Made by a program: the position numbers and the translations under genes. Below the pieces are notes generated by a model. That model was not told the origin of the DNA. It was given only the letters and a program-made list of their open reading frames with translations, and ran no database searches. A stretch of DNA of 64,000 nt from assembly GCF_007565055.1 (NCBI RefSeq), contig NC_044554.1:137825463-137889462 (forward strand), read 5' to 3'. The first letter of the stretch is position 1. Each line of letters begins with the position of its first letter. Below are positions 22,000 through 33,887 of the stretch, piece after piece. The stretch is from Rhinopithecus roxellana (taxonomy: Eukaryota > Chordata > Mammalia > Primates > Cercopithecidae).

Positions 22000-22943
22000 G
22001 AACGCAACTCATTGCCAGCAATGGATCAAAGCTGGATGGAGAATGACTTTGATGAGTTGAGAGAAGAAGGCTTCAGTCTATCAAACTTCTCAGAGCTAAA
22101 GGAGGAATTATGTACCCAGCGCAAAGAAACTAAAAATCTTGAAAAAAGAATGGAAGAATGGATAACTAGAATAATCAATGCAGAGAAGGCCATAAACGAA
22201 CTGACAGAGATAAAAACCATGACACAAGAAATACGTGACAAATACACAAGCTTCAGTAACCGACTCGATCAACTGAAAGAAAGAGTATCAGCGATTGAGG
22301 ATCAAATGAATGAAATGAAGCGAGAAGAGATCTAAAGAAAAAAGAAGAAGAAGAACAAAGCCTTCAAGAAGTATGGAATTATGTGAAAAGACCAAATCTA
22401 CGTCTGATTGGGGTGCCTGAAAGTGAGGGGGAAAATGTAACCAAGTTGGAAAACACTCTGCAGGATATCATCCAGGAGAACTTCCCCAACCTAGTAAGGC
22501 AGGCCAACATTCAAATTCAGAAAATACAGAGAATGCCACAAAGATAATCCTCAAGAAGAGCAACTCCAAGACACATAATTGTCAGATTCACCAAAGCTGA
22601 AATAAAGGAAAAACTGTTAAGGGCAGCCAGAGAGAAAGGTCGGGTTACCCACAAAGGGAAGCCCATCAGACTAACAGCAGATCTCTCAGCAGAAACTCTA
22701 TAAGCCAGAAGAGAGTGGGGGCCAATATTGAACATTCTTAAAGAAAAGAATTTTCAACCCAGAATTTTATATCCAGCCAAACTAAGTTTCATAAGTGAAG
22801 GAGAAATAAAATCCTTTACAGGTAAGCAAATGCTTAGAGATTTTGTCACCACCAGGCCTGCCTTACAAGAGACCCTGAAGGAAGCACTAAACATGGAAAG
22901 GAACAACCGGTACCAGCCATTGCAAAAACATGCCAAAATGTAA
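22000..22943 (+). pseudogene. L1 ORF1 pseudogene lacking its first ~22 codons
   Basis: The reading frame enters at 22000 (ERNSLPAMDQSW...), after the point where the normal ATG and first codons would be. The first in-frame ATG is at 22021. It is open to 22335, covering the coiled-coil region ('MENDFDELREEGF', 'ERVSAIEDQMNEMKREE'). A frameshift and a stop follow. Point mutations create further stops (for example 'agataatcctc' near 22543). The C-terminal domain is legible at 22728-22943 ('RILYPAKLSFISEGEIKSF') and ends with a normal TAA. No functional RNA-binding protein is expected. Confidence 0.9.
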
Positions 22944-23006
22944 AGACCATCAATGCTAGGAAGAAACTGCATCAACTAACAAGCAAAATAACCAGTTAAT
23001 ATCAAA

Positions 23007-26000
23007 ATAACAGGATCAAGTTCACACATAACTATATTAACCTTAAATGTAAATGGAATAAATGCACCAATTAAAAGACACAGACTGGCAAACTGGATAA
23101 AGAGTCAACACCCATCAGTTTGCTGTATTCAGGAGACCCATCTCACATGCAGAGACATACATAGGCTCAAAATAAAGGGAGGGAGGAAGATCTACCAAGC
23201 AAATGGAGAACAAAAAAAAGCAGGGGTTGCAATCCTAGTCTCTGATTAAACAGACTTTAAACCATCAAAGATCAAAAGAGACAAAGAAGGCCATTACATA
23301 ATGGTAAAGGGATCAATTCAACAGGAAGAGCTAACTATCCTAAATATATATGCACCCAATACAGGAGCACCCAGATTCATAAAGCAAGTCCTTAGAGACT
23401 TACAAAGAGACTTAGACTCCCATATAATAATAATGGGAGACTTCAACACCCCACTGTCAACATTAGACAGAACAACGAGACAGAAAGTTAACAAGGATAT
23501 CCAGGAATTGAACTCATCTCTGCACCAAGTGGACCTAATAGACATCTACAGAACTCTCCACCCCAAATCAACAGAATATACATTCTTCTCAGCACCACAT
23601 CACACTTATTCCAAAATTGACCACATAATTGGAAGTAAAGCACTCCTTAGCAAATGTACAAGAACAGAAATTATAACAAACTGTCTTTCAGACCACAGTG
23701 CAATCAAACTAGAACTCAGGACTAAGAAACGTAGTCAAAACCGCTCAACTACGTGGAAACTGAACAACCTGCTCCTGAATGACTACTGGGTACATAATGA
23801 AATGAAGGCAGAAATAAAGATGTTCTTTGAAACCAATGAGAACAAAGATACAACATACCAGAATCTCTGGGACACATTTAAAGCAGTGTGTAGAGGGAAA
23901 TTTATACTACTAAATGCCCACAAGAGAAAGCTGGAAAGATCTAAAATTGACACTCTAACATCACAATTAAAAGAACTAGAGAAGCAAGAGCAAATGCATT
24001 CAAAAGCTAGCAGAAGGCAAGAAATAACTAAGATCAGAGCAGAACTGAAGGAGATAGAGACACAAAAAACCCTCCAAAAAATCAATGAATCCAGGAGTTG
24101 GTATTTTGAAAAGATTAACAAAATTGATAGACCACTAGCAAGACTAATAAAGAAGAAAAGAGAGAAGAATCAAATAGACTCAATAAAAAATGATAAAGGG
24201 GATATCACCAAAAACCCCACAGAAATACAAACTACCATCAGAGAATACTATAAACACCTCTACGCAAATAAACTAGAAAATCTAGAAGAAATGGATAATT
24301 TCTTGGACACTTAACACTCTCCCAAGACTAAACAAGGAAGAAGTTGAATCCCTGAATAGACCATTAGCAGGGTCTGAAATTGAGGCAATAATTAATAGCC
24401 TACCAACCAAAAAAAGTCCAAGACCAGTTGAATTCACAGCTGAATTCTAACAGAGGTATAAGGAGGAGCTGGTACCATTCCTTCTGAAACTATTCCAATC
24501 AATAGAAAAAGAGGGAATCCTCCCTAACTCATTTTATGAGGCCAACATCATCCTGATACCAAAGCCTGGGAGAGACACAACAAAAAAAGAGAATTTTAGA
24601 CCAATATCCCTGATGAACTTCGATGCAAAAATCCTCAATAAAATACTGGCAAACCAAATCCAGCAGCACATCAAAAAGCTTATCCACCATGATCAAGTGG
24701 GCTTCATCCCTGGGATGCAAGGCTGGTTCAACATACACAAATCAATAAACATAATCCAGCATATAAAAAGAACCAAAGACAAAAACCACATGATTCTCTC
24801 AATAGATGCAGAAAAGGCCTTTGACAAAATTCAACAGCCCTTCATGCTAAAAACGCTCAATAAATTCGGTATTGATGGAACGTATCTCAAAATAATAAGA
24901 ACTATTTATGACAAACCAACAGCCAATATCATACTGAATGGGCAAAAACTGGAAAAATTCCCTTTGAAAACTGGCACAAGACAGGGATGCCCCCTCTCAC
25001 CACTCCTATTCAACATAGTGTTGGAAGTTCTGGCTAGGGCAATCAGGCAAGAGAAAGAAATCAAGGGTATTCAGTTAGGAAAAGAAGAAGTCAAATTGTT
25101 CCTGTTTGCAGATGACATGATTGTATATTTAGAAAACCCCATTGTCTCAGTCCAAAATCTCCTTAAGCTGATAAGCAACTTCAGTAAAGTCTCAGGATAC
25201 AAAATCAATGTGCAAAAATCACAAGCATTCTTATACACCAGTAACAGACAAACAGCCAAATCATGAATGAACTTCCATTCACAATTGCTTCAAAGAGAAT
25301 CAAATACCTAGGAATCCAAATTACAAGGGATGTAAAGGACCTCTTCAAGAACTACAAACCACTGCTCAGTGAAATAAAAGAGGACACAAACAAATGGAAG
25401 AACATACCATGCTCATGGATAGGAAGAATCAATATCGTTAAAACGGCCATACTGCCCAAGGTCATTTATAGATTCAATGCCATCCCCATCAAGCTACCAA
25501 TGAGTTTCTTCACAGAATTGGAAAAAACTGCTTTAAAGTTCATATGGAACCAAAAAGGAGCCCACATTGCCAAGACAATCCTAAGTCAAAAGAACAAAGC
25601 TGGAAGCATCATGCTACCTGACTTCAAACTATACTACAAGGCTACAGTAACTAAAACAGCATGGTACTGGTACCAAAACAGAGACATAGACCAATGGAAC
25701 AGAACAGAGCACTCAGAAATAATACCATACGTCTACAGCCATCTGATCTTTGACAAACCTGAGAAAAACAAGAAATGGGGAAAGGATTCCCTATTTAATA
25801 AATGGTGCTGGGAAAATTGGCTAGCCATAAGTAGAAAGCTGAAACTGGATCCTTTCCTTACTCCTTATACAAAAATAATTCAAGATGGATTAGAGACTTA
25901 AATGTTAGACCTAATACCATAAAAACCCTAGAAGAAAACCTAGGCAACACCATTCAGGACATAGGCATGGGCAAGGACTTCATGTCTAAAACACCAAAAG

Positions 26001-26819
26001 CGATGTCAACAAAAGCCATAACTGACAAATGGGATCTAATTAAACTAAAGAGCTTCTGCACAGCAAAAGAAACTACCATCAGAGTGAACAGGCAACCTAC
26101 AGAATGGGAGAAAATTTTTGCAATCTACTCATCTGACAAAGGGCTAATATCCAGAACCTACAAAGAACTCAAATTTACAAGAAAAGAACAACCCCATCAA
26201 AAAGTGGGCAAGGCATATGAACAGACATTTCTCAAAAGAAGACATGCATACAGCCAACAGACACATGAAAAAATGCTCATCATCACTGGCCATCAGAGAA
26301 ATGCAAATCAAAACCACAATGAGATACCATCTCACACCAGTTAGAAAGGCAATCATTAAAAAGTCAGGAAACAACAGGTGTTGGAGAGGATGTGGAGAAA
26401 TAGGAACACTTTTACACTGTTGGTGGGATTGTAAACTAGTTCAACCATTACGAAAAACAGTATGGTGATTCCTCAAGGATCTAGAACTAGAAGTACCATA
26501 TGATCCAGCCATCCCATTACTGGGCATATACCCAAAGGATTATAAATCGTGCTGCTATAAAGACACATGCACACGTATGTTCATTGCAGCACTATTCACA
26601 ATAGCAAAGACTTGGAATCAACCCAAATGTCCATCAGTGACAGACTGGATTAAGAGAATGAGGCACATATACACCATGGAATACTACGCAGCCATAAAAA
26701 AGGATGAGTTTGTGTCCTTTGTAGGGACATGGATGCAGCTGGAAACCATCATTCTCAGCAAACTATGGCAAGAACAGAAAACCAAACACCGCATGTTCTC
26801 ACTCATAGGTGGGAACTGA
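23007..26819 (+). pseudogene. L1 ORF2 pseudogene (endonuclease and reverse transcriptase)
   Basis: ORF2 spans its normal length, but its initiator reads ATA at 23007-23009. A single-base insertion at 'gattaaacag' (about 23245) breaks the endonuclease N-terminus. The rest of the endonuclease is open in 23301-24314, with 'GDFNTPLS', 'KIDHIIG' and 'SDHSAIKLE' motifs. A stop at 24314 and another near 24450 ('ttctaacag') cut the RT entry. The frame at 24613-25266 retains the RT catalytic FADD (codons 25105-25116) and 'TRQGCPLSPLLFNIVL'. A frameshift near 25260 leads into 25263-25901 and 25967-26344. The C-terminus is at 26577-26819. Dead, but only modestly decayed. Confidence 0.93.
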
Positions 26820-27084
26820 ACAATGAGATCACTTGGACTCGGGAAGGGGGACATCACACACTGGGGCCTATTATGGGGAGGGGTGACGGGGGAGGGATTG
26901 CATTGAGCGTTATACCTGATGTAAAGGATGAGTTGATGGGTGCTGATGAGTTGATAGGTGCAGCACACCAATATGGCACAAGAATACATATGTAACAAAC
27001 CTGCACGTTATGCACATGTACCCTAGAACTTAAAGTATAATACTAAAAAATAAAATATTAAAAAATCAAATAAAAATAAAAAAA

Positions 27085-27105
27085 GAACAATGTCAGCAAG
27101 TCACC
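27085..27105 (+). other. Putative L1 3' transduction segment
   Basis: The 21 bases starting 'gaacaatgtcagcaag' lie between the A-rich end of the L1 3' UTR (27040-27084) and a second A17 tail (27106-27122) that abuts the target-site duplication. This is the structure expected when transcription reads past the L1's own poly-A signal at a source locus. Confidence 0.65.
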
Positions 27106-27120
27106 AAAAAAAAAAAAAAA

Positions 27121-27595
27121 AAGAAATTAAACTTACATTCATAAAAATAGCATTCAAATGCTAATTGCAGCCTAATTAGTTATAGCCAAAAATCGAAAAC
27201 AATTCAAATGTCCACAACTGGTAAATGGATAAACAAATTTTTGCATATTTATACAACATAATACATTGCAATGAAAAAGACAAACACAGATCATGCAAAA
27301 GCATAGATGAGTTTCAAAAGCATTGTGCTAGATGAAAGAAGTCAGGAAGACTACACACTGTATTGTTCAATTTCTATTAAATGTCTAGAAAATGCAAGTC
27401 TACAGTGAGAGAAAGGAGAACAGTAGGTGCTAGTAGCTAGGGTTAGTAAGGAGATTGATTCCTACAGAGCTGATTGGTGTAAAGGAAATATATTATGTCA
27501 TGAATATTGTCACATTTATAAAATTGTACTCTTATTAGTTAATGTTATTGTATGTAACTTCTACCTCAAAAAGGCTGATTAAAATATTTTTTAAA
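27121..27595 (+). mobile_element. Ancient L1M 3' region, right part
   Basis: It continues the element interrupted at 21899: 'cattcaaatgctaattgcagcctaattag', 'aattcaaatgtccacaactggtaaatgga', then 'ctacacactgtattgttcaatttctatt' and a 3' UTR. This matches the usual old-L1 ORF2 end followed by its 3' UTR. Confidence 0.75.
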
Positions 27596-28299
27596 AGTTG
27601 AAAGTGGATCTCAGATAGCTTCCAAACACTTGACAGAACGAGAGGGATATCCTTGGAATACCTGCCTAAATTACTGGAACTGTTCCAACATGTTTCCTGC
27701 AAGGCATCCACTGTGTACTTTAGACATTCATGGGCATATCACTGCTGGTGGAAATGGAAGAACTTATTTAGTGGCTGAAGAGAACAGATATCAGTTTATG
27801 TCTTGATAATATTACAGGATAATGGAGGGACTAAATTAATATATGAGCCTGAGTTTAATGTCACATGCAAAAGCCCTGAGACAAGTTTCAGAGTGCCCTT
27901 TGGGTAGCATAAAATTGTCAAGGGGTTGTGCATGAATCAGACACCACAGCATCATTGAGAGGAGGAGGATGGAACAACACTTCTCATACATGTTCTGATG
28001 AAAATTAAGTGATTTGTTAAATGAGTAAACAGGAAGTGTTGAATAAAATCCTGCTTTTCCCTGTCCCCTCTGCCTCTTGTTCCAGGGATCTTGGCAAAGG
28101 GCTAATAATACTAATCCTAATATGTAATCATGGATTATTTTAATATTATATTAAACACACAACACTGGATGAAACAATCACAAGGATGGCTCTAACAAAT
28201 ATTTAATCTTAACCAAAGATCTGTTGTATGAAAATGATAATATGTATAATTAATGTATATTAATATTAAAAAATAATTATAGATGAGTGATCCTTTTAA
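27596..28299. other. Intergenic DNA, nothing recognised
   Basis: No gene or identifiable repeat. Confidence 0.45.
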
Positions 28300-28660
28300 A
28301 ATATAGCATAAATTATGAGAATTTTTCATCTTTATAGAGGTATAATTGAAAAAATAATGTCAGATGTGTTTAAAATGTACAACATGATGATTTGATATAT
28401 TATACATTATGAAATTATTACCAGAATCAAATTGATTAGTATATCCATCACCTTTTTTACTTTTTGGTGAGAATGGTTGAGATCTACTCTTTCAGAAATT
28501 TCAAGTATATAATACATTGTTATTAACTATAGTTACTATGCAGTACATAGGATCCTCAGAATTTACTCATAACTGAAAGTTCACACTTTTTCACCAACCT
28601 CTCCCCATTTGTTCCACTCCCCAGATGCTTGCTGCAAACACCACTATACCCTGTTATGAG
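28300..28660. mobile_element. Ancient L1-associated fragment
   Basis: 'tttatagaggtataattgaaa', 'aaaatgtacaacatgatgatttgatatat', 'tagtatatccatcacc' and 'aatacattgttattaactatagttactatgcagtacatagga' occur in the order of a common old L1M segment. I have not fixed its orientation within the parent element. Confidence 0.5.
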
Positions 28661-30094
28661 TATTAAAAGAGGGGAAAAAATACACACACTGATTGAATTC
28701 CATATTACAAAGAAGAAAGAGTTGTAAATATTAAAACTTTGTTTCTAATTTTGCTGCTTTTTATTTGAAAAATATATAAAGAAATGAAAGAATCTATGAA
28801 TGAAATGTTATATAATAAGCAGTTCTTATATGATAATAATTACTGATAAAGTGATAATGTGCCCCAATGCTTAAAATCCCATGACATTAAAAAGAATTTA
28901 GAAATATACATTTATGTCTCATTCTAATTGCATTTTACTGGTAAAATATTTTTTTCAACTGTGTAATGAGAAGTGAGGTTCCTTAACTCTTTCAGTTCTG
29001 TCTTGAAATGAAAGTAGCAATTAACACTACTAAAACATTCAGAGTTGCGTTAATTTCTTATTAAATTTGAGTTATACAAGAACAAAGGATACTTTATGCT
29101 CTGGAAAAAGATAATTGTGAATTGCAAATTGATACTGTAACAGATAAATGAAGCCTCTATTTAGTAGGGCAAATTATATCCCTTTTAGGAAGTTTACTCC
29201 CAAAGTACCTACTCAAAAATCTATAATGACCACCTGACTGCTCTCACTGCAGCATGCCTACTTTGTTTGCTGAATTAAATGTTTGTTAATGAGTAACACT
29301 GAAATTCAGCCAGAACTTGGCCCCAGACTAACTTGCTATTCATAATCTGTGCTTCAGTCAAACACTGCTAATTGCTGCTCATCCCACATTGTGACTTCCT
29401 TGAGAACAGATCATTGAGTATAGGATCCCTCTACCACCATTGTCTAGCTTAATGTCGGGTTCATTTTTAATACTCAGTACTTAGGTTGCTAAGTACACTA
29501 GTATGCTGTGTTTTTTGTCTGCTTTTACATTGTACCATTATGCCTAAGTACACTTCTTTCACTGTCCAAAATCCTACCCAGTTTTCAAGACCAAGATGGC
29601 ATGCTGTACCATAGGAATTGCATATTTTAAAAGTTCAAATAGATCCAGTGCTTGTCCATTCTTCTTCCAGAAATCACAGCCCCTGCTTTCAAAAAAAAAA
29701 ATTGCTGGAAGAAAACCTACAAGTAAACTCTATTCACACCAAAATGACAGAACAGATGAAAAGACTGTTCTGAAAATATGAAAAACCAAAAGTAGCACAG
29801 GTGGCAGATGCAGGAAACAGTTGAGAAATGATGCACCCAGCTATATATCCCTGACATTGGTGGTAGAATACATCTCCCCAAATCAATGTCTCTTTTTGAA
29901 GCATAACCCCTAAAATTATTTGTCTACAGCAAAAGATAAAAGGGTAAGTGGACAAGCTGTGAGAGTCTTCCCATATGTCATTTGGTAGAAAGTTTAATGA
30001 AATTGGACAGGCAAATATGAATGGAAAAACAAGGTTAAGTCATTTTTGAAAGGGAAAGTTTATGGGTGAGATAGCCAAAAAAAAAAAAAAAATG
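28661..30094. other. AT-rich intergenic DNA
   Basis: No gene seen. A stretch at about 29390-29480 ('cttccttgagaacagatcattgag...') may be a very diverged L2 or MIR tail, but the match is too weak to call. Confidence 0.4.
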
Positions 30095-31277
30095 AGGGAC
30101 TATCTTGGATGCGGATGCAGTCTAGTTGTGCCATATTGCAGTACTTAAAGTACTCACTACAAGAAGAGTATGCTAGTGCAATAGAGAACAAACTGATTAA
30201 TAAAGATGGTCAATCCAAAAGAAAGAAAAGGGGGAAGAGGAGTCATAGAATAGGCAGGACAAACAAAAAGCAAATAGTAAGATAGCAGATTTAAAACCAA
30301 AGATATTAGTAATCACATTCAGTATAAATGGACTAAGTACTCAAATTAACTGATAAAGATTGTCAGGTAAGATTTAAAATTTGCAAGATACATCTAAAGT
30401 AAAAATATAGAAAAGAAATTGTTGACAAAGGTTTAGCTCACTAACAACAAATGAAACCTAAAGAAATTGGAGAAAAGGAAATAATAAACCTAAAAGCATC
30501 AATTACAGAAATGGAAAGCAAATGTACATAAGAAAGAATGTATAAAGTCCAAAATAATTGTTTAAAAAACTAATGAAATGGGTAAACTTCTCTCTGATAA
30601 GACTGAGCCAGGAAAAAATAGAGAAGGTACCAATACTAAAAATAAAAAAGAGGGAAAGAATTGACCAGTAGATTTTACAGTAATTAAAATATCATGAAAT
30701 TCTTTTACCAACAATATTATGATAAGACAAGTGAAATGAAATGAACAAATTTCTAGGAAAAAAATAGAAGACTGGACAAAGTAAGAATATAAAATTTCAA
30801 TTAAAGTATCAAAGAACTACAAATAAAGAATATCAAAAACAAATTTTAAAAAGGGGAAACCTATTAAAAAAGCATACTTAATGTAAAATGTTAAGATGCT
30901 TATCTCTTAGACTGGCAATAAACCATGAAAAAGGTGAAGGAAAAAAGATAAAAGCACTAATTCAGAAAAGGTAACACAGATATAGAAGAATATCAAAGAA
31001 AATAAAATTATATGAAACTACCTTGCTAAATACCATTTAAATAAATGTGAGAATGTGAAAATGATTATCTAGAAAAATACAGACTACCAAAGTGAACCCC
31101 AGAAAAGATAGAACACCTAATTAGAAAAATTGCCAAAGAAGTAATAAAGATGTTGAAGAATAATTTCCTCCCTCTGCCCCTCCAAATAAAGCACTATATT
31201 CACATTCAGATTGTTTGTAAGAGGAATTCCAAAAAATCTTTAAGAAACAGGTAAATCTAATGCAATTCTCTCAGACT
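30095..31277 (+). mobile_element. Ancient L1M ORF2 relic
   Basis: Highly diverged. 'gtaatcacattcagtataaatggactaagtactcaaatt' corresponds to the start of the ORF2 endonuclease. Later 'agaggaattccaaaaaatctttaagaaaca' resembles the region before RT. Internal deletions are likely, since the endonuclease middle is very short. It is cut on the right by Tigger1. Confidence 0.6.
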
Positions 31278-33202
31278 ATGCCACTGCTTTATCAGCTAAG
31301 TTTATGTAATATTTTAAATTCTTTATTTTCATTTCAACAATATTTACAGCATCTTCACCAGGAGTAGATTTCATGTCCAAAAAACACCTTCTTCGTTCTC
31401 TTTAAGAAGCAGCTCATCCACTCAAGTTTTATCATGACATCACAGCAATTCAGTCACATCTTCAGACTCCATTTCTAATTCTAGGTCTCTTGCAGTTTTA
31501 CCTACATTGGGAGTTACTTCCTCCACTGAAGTCTTGAACCTCTCAAAGTCATCCATGAGGGCCGGAATCAACTTCTTCCAAACCCCTGTTAATATAAGTA
31601 TTATAGCTTCTTCCCATAAATTACAAATGTTCTTAATGGCATCTAGAATAGTAAATCCTTTTCAGAAGGTTTTCAATTTACTTAGCCCAGATCTTTCAGG
31701 GAAACCTCTATCTATGGCAGCCATAGTCTTACAAAATGCATTTCTTAAATAGTAAGACTTGAGAGTCAACATTATTCCTTGTTCTGTGGGCTGCAGAATG
31801 AATGTTGTGTCAGCAGACATGAACACAGCGTTAATCTCCTTACCCATCTTCAGCAGAGTTACTGGATAAGTAGGTGCATTGTCAGTGAACAGTAATATTT
31901 TGACAGAAATCTTTTTTTTTTTCTGAGTAAAAGTTCTCAACAGTAGGCTTAGAATATTCAATAAACCATGCTACAAACAGATGTTCTGTCATCCAAGCTT
32001 TGTTCTTCCACTTATAGAGCACAGGCAAAGTAGACTTAATACATTCTTAAGGGTGCTACGATTTCTGGAATGGTAAAGGAGTCTTGCCTTCAACTTGATC
32101 ACCAGCCACATCAGTCTCTAACAAGAGAGTCAGCCTGTCCTTTGAAACTTTGAAACAAGGTATTGTCTTCTCCTCTCTAGGTATGAAAGTCCTAGATGGC
32201 ATCTTCTTTCAATAGAAGAATGTTTAGTCTACATTGAAAATCTGTTGTTTACTGTAGCCACCTTTATGAATGATCTTAACTAGGTCTTCTGGCTAACGTG
32301 CTGCAGCTTCTATATCAACACCTGCTGCTTCACCTTGCACTTTTATGGAGATGGATTCTTTTATTCAACCTCATGAGTCAACCTGTGCTAGCTTAAAACT
32401 TTTCATCTGAGCTTTCTCACCTCTCTCAACCTTCACAGAATTGAAGAGAGTTGGGGTCTTGCTCTGGATTAGGCTTTGGTTTAAGGAAATGTTGTGGCTG
32501 GTTTGATCTTCTATCCAGACCACTGAAACATTCTTCATGTCAGTAATAAGGCTGTTTCATGCTCTTATTCATGTGTTCACTGAAGTAACACTTTTAACTT
32601 CATTCAAGAACATTTCCTTTGCATTCACAACCTCACTAACTGGTGCAAGACACCTAGTTTTCAGCCTATTTTGACTTTTGAAATGTCTTCTCACTAAGCT
32701 TTATCATTTCTAACTTTTGACTGAAAATGAGAGATTTATGCCTCTTCCTTTCACTTAAATACTTATAGGCCACTGTTTGATTAATAATTGGGCTAATTTC
32801 AATATTGGTTTGTGTCAGGGAATAGGTAGGACTGAGGAGAGAGAGAGTGCGTGATGGGTTAACAGCCTGTCACTGGAGCAGCCAGCACATATACAACATT
32901 TATCAATTAACTTTGCCTCCTTATATGGGTGCAGTTCATGGGACAAGACAATCACAATAGTGACATTACATATCACTGATCATAGATCACCATAATAGAT
33001 ATAATAATAATGCAAAAGTTTAAAATATTGCAAGAATTACCAAAATGTGGCACCAAGACACGAAGTAAGCAGATGTGCTTAGAAAATTGGTGCTGATAGA
33101 TTTGTTTGATGCAAAGTTGCCAAAAACCTTTAATTTGAAAATCACCGCAAAAATCTCTGAAATGCAATAAAGCAAAGTACAACTAAAGAAGGTATGCCTG
33201 TA
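31278..33202 (-). mobile_element. Tigger1 DNA transposon (pogo/TcMar), one end missing
   Basis: The right end has the Tigger inverted-repeat sequence ('gcaataaagcaaagtacaac...ggtatgcctg', 33153-33200), followed by the TA target. Inside are diverged transposase codons on the minus strand. The left end stops within transposase-derived sequence ('gccactgctttatcagctaagtttatgtaat') at ancient L1 DNA, so the other inverted repeat is lost. Confidence 0.85.
31282..32800 (-). pseudogene. Tigger1 transposase pseudogene
   Basis: The longest open piece on the minus strand (31961-31662) contains 'LLFTDNAPTYPVTLL' followed by 'TTFILQPTEQGIMLTLKSYY', the DDE_1 transposase region where the second catalytic aspartate lies in the 'DNAP' motif. 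Further N-terminal fragments upstream (about 32000-32800) are broken by many stops. The family includes the source of the human TIGD and JRK-like proteins, but this copy shows no intact gene. The upstream limit is approximate. Confidence 0.8.
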
Positions 33203-33660
33203 TTTATCTCAGTATCTCAGTACTGCTAGTAATAGCAAAAAACTTGGGACAAACTACACGTTTACCAAAGGTATCTGATTAACAACTCTTCATTTGGGAA
33301 AAGAAAGTGGTGACCAGAGTGACAAGAGAAAAGAGGAAAACAGTTTTTCAGTGATAATTCCTCTGTGTGTTTTTCATGTATAATCATATACAGGAATTTA
33401 CTAAGACAGTGAAAAAACACGTTCATAAGTGCTGCAAACTTTCTAACACTTCCTAATCCCCTAGCAAATGTGAGTTGCACTTCATTGAACACTGGCCTTT
33501 TGTTTGGTCTTTTTATGATATATCATCATCATCATTATTATTTTGACTTTCAACTCATCTCTGAGATTGCACTGAATCCGTGGCTTATTTTGCACCCCCA
33601 AATGTTCTTTAGCTCAATGTCAAGCATAGGAAGTGCTCAGCGCATATTTGTCTAAATAAG
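33203..33660. other. Intergenic DNA
   Basis: No gene is visible. Sequence at 33225-33260 ('agtaatagcaaaaaacttgggacaaactacacgtttaccaa') resembles an L1 ORF2 end and may be the far side of the L1M interrupted by Tigger1. The match is weak. Confidence 0.4.
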
Positions 33661-33870
33661 TGTCCCCCAACCTCAGTACTAGTAATACTTAAGCCAGATA
33701 CTCTGTTGTTGTAGGGATCTGTCCTGTGCACTGCAGGATGTTTAGAAGCATTTCTGACCTATTACCACTAGATGCAAGTAGTACATTTTAAGTCACGACG
33801 AGCAAAAATACCTTCAGATATGGACAAAAGTCCCCTGGATGGGAAGAATCATCCACAAGTGAGAAACCAT
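33661..33870 (-). mobile_element. MER5A (hAT-Charlie non-autonomous transposon)
   Basis: Reversed MER5A landmarks: 'ccccaacctcagtactagtaat', 'ctgtcctgtgcactgcaggatgtttagaagcat', 'cactagatgcaagtag' and 'agtcccctggatgggaagaatcat'. A 13-bp sequence 'tttaagtcacgac' occurs inside (33787-33799) and again just outside (33875-33887). Confidence 0.85.
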
Positions 33871-33887
33871 TTGCTTTAAGTCACGAC

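Larger units (their letters stand above)
21900..27122 (+). mobile_element. Young L1 (Old World monkey L1PA type) lacking most of its 5' UTR, with 3' transduction
   Basis: The element keeps the extreme L1 5' end ('aagatggccgaataggaac' at 21914), about 85 bases in all. It then jumps at 21999/22000 directly into ORF1 ('gaacgcaactc'), continues through ORF1 and ORF2 to the 3' UTR, and has two successive A-rich tails with 21 unrelated bases between them (27085-27105). The flanking duplication 'aaaagaaattaaa' is at 21883-21895 and 27119-27131. Because both ends are present, the missing 0.9 kb is an internal deletion and not 5' truncation. Both genes are broken by stops and frameshifts. Confidence 0.93.

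Noticed and set aside
23301..24314. 337-codon endonuclease-like frame as an active L1
   Set aside because: The initiator is ATA, a frameshift removes the N-terminus, and several stops follow before the RT domain.
31507..31752. Plus-strand 81-codon frame
   Set aside because: Antisense of Tigger1 transposase remains.
33787..33887. 13-bp repeat 'tttaagtcacgac' as a MER5A target-site duplication
   Set aside because: One copy lies inside the MER5A and hAT elements make 8-bp duplications, so it is probably coincidence or local copying.
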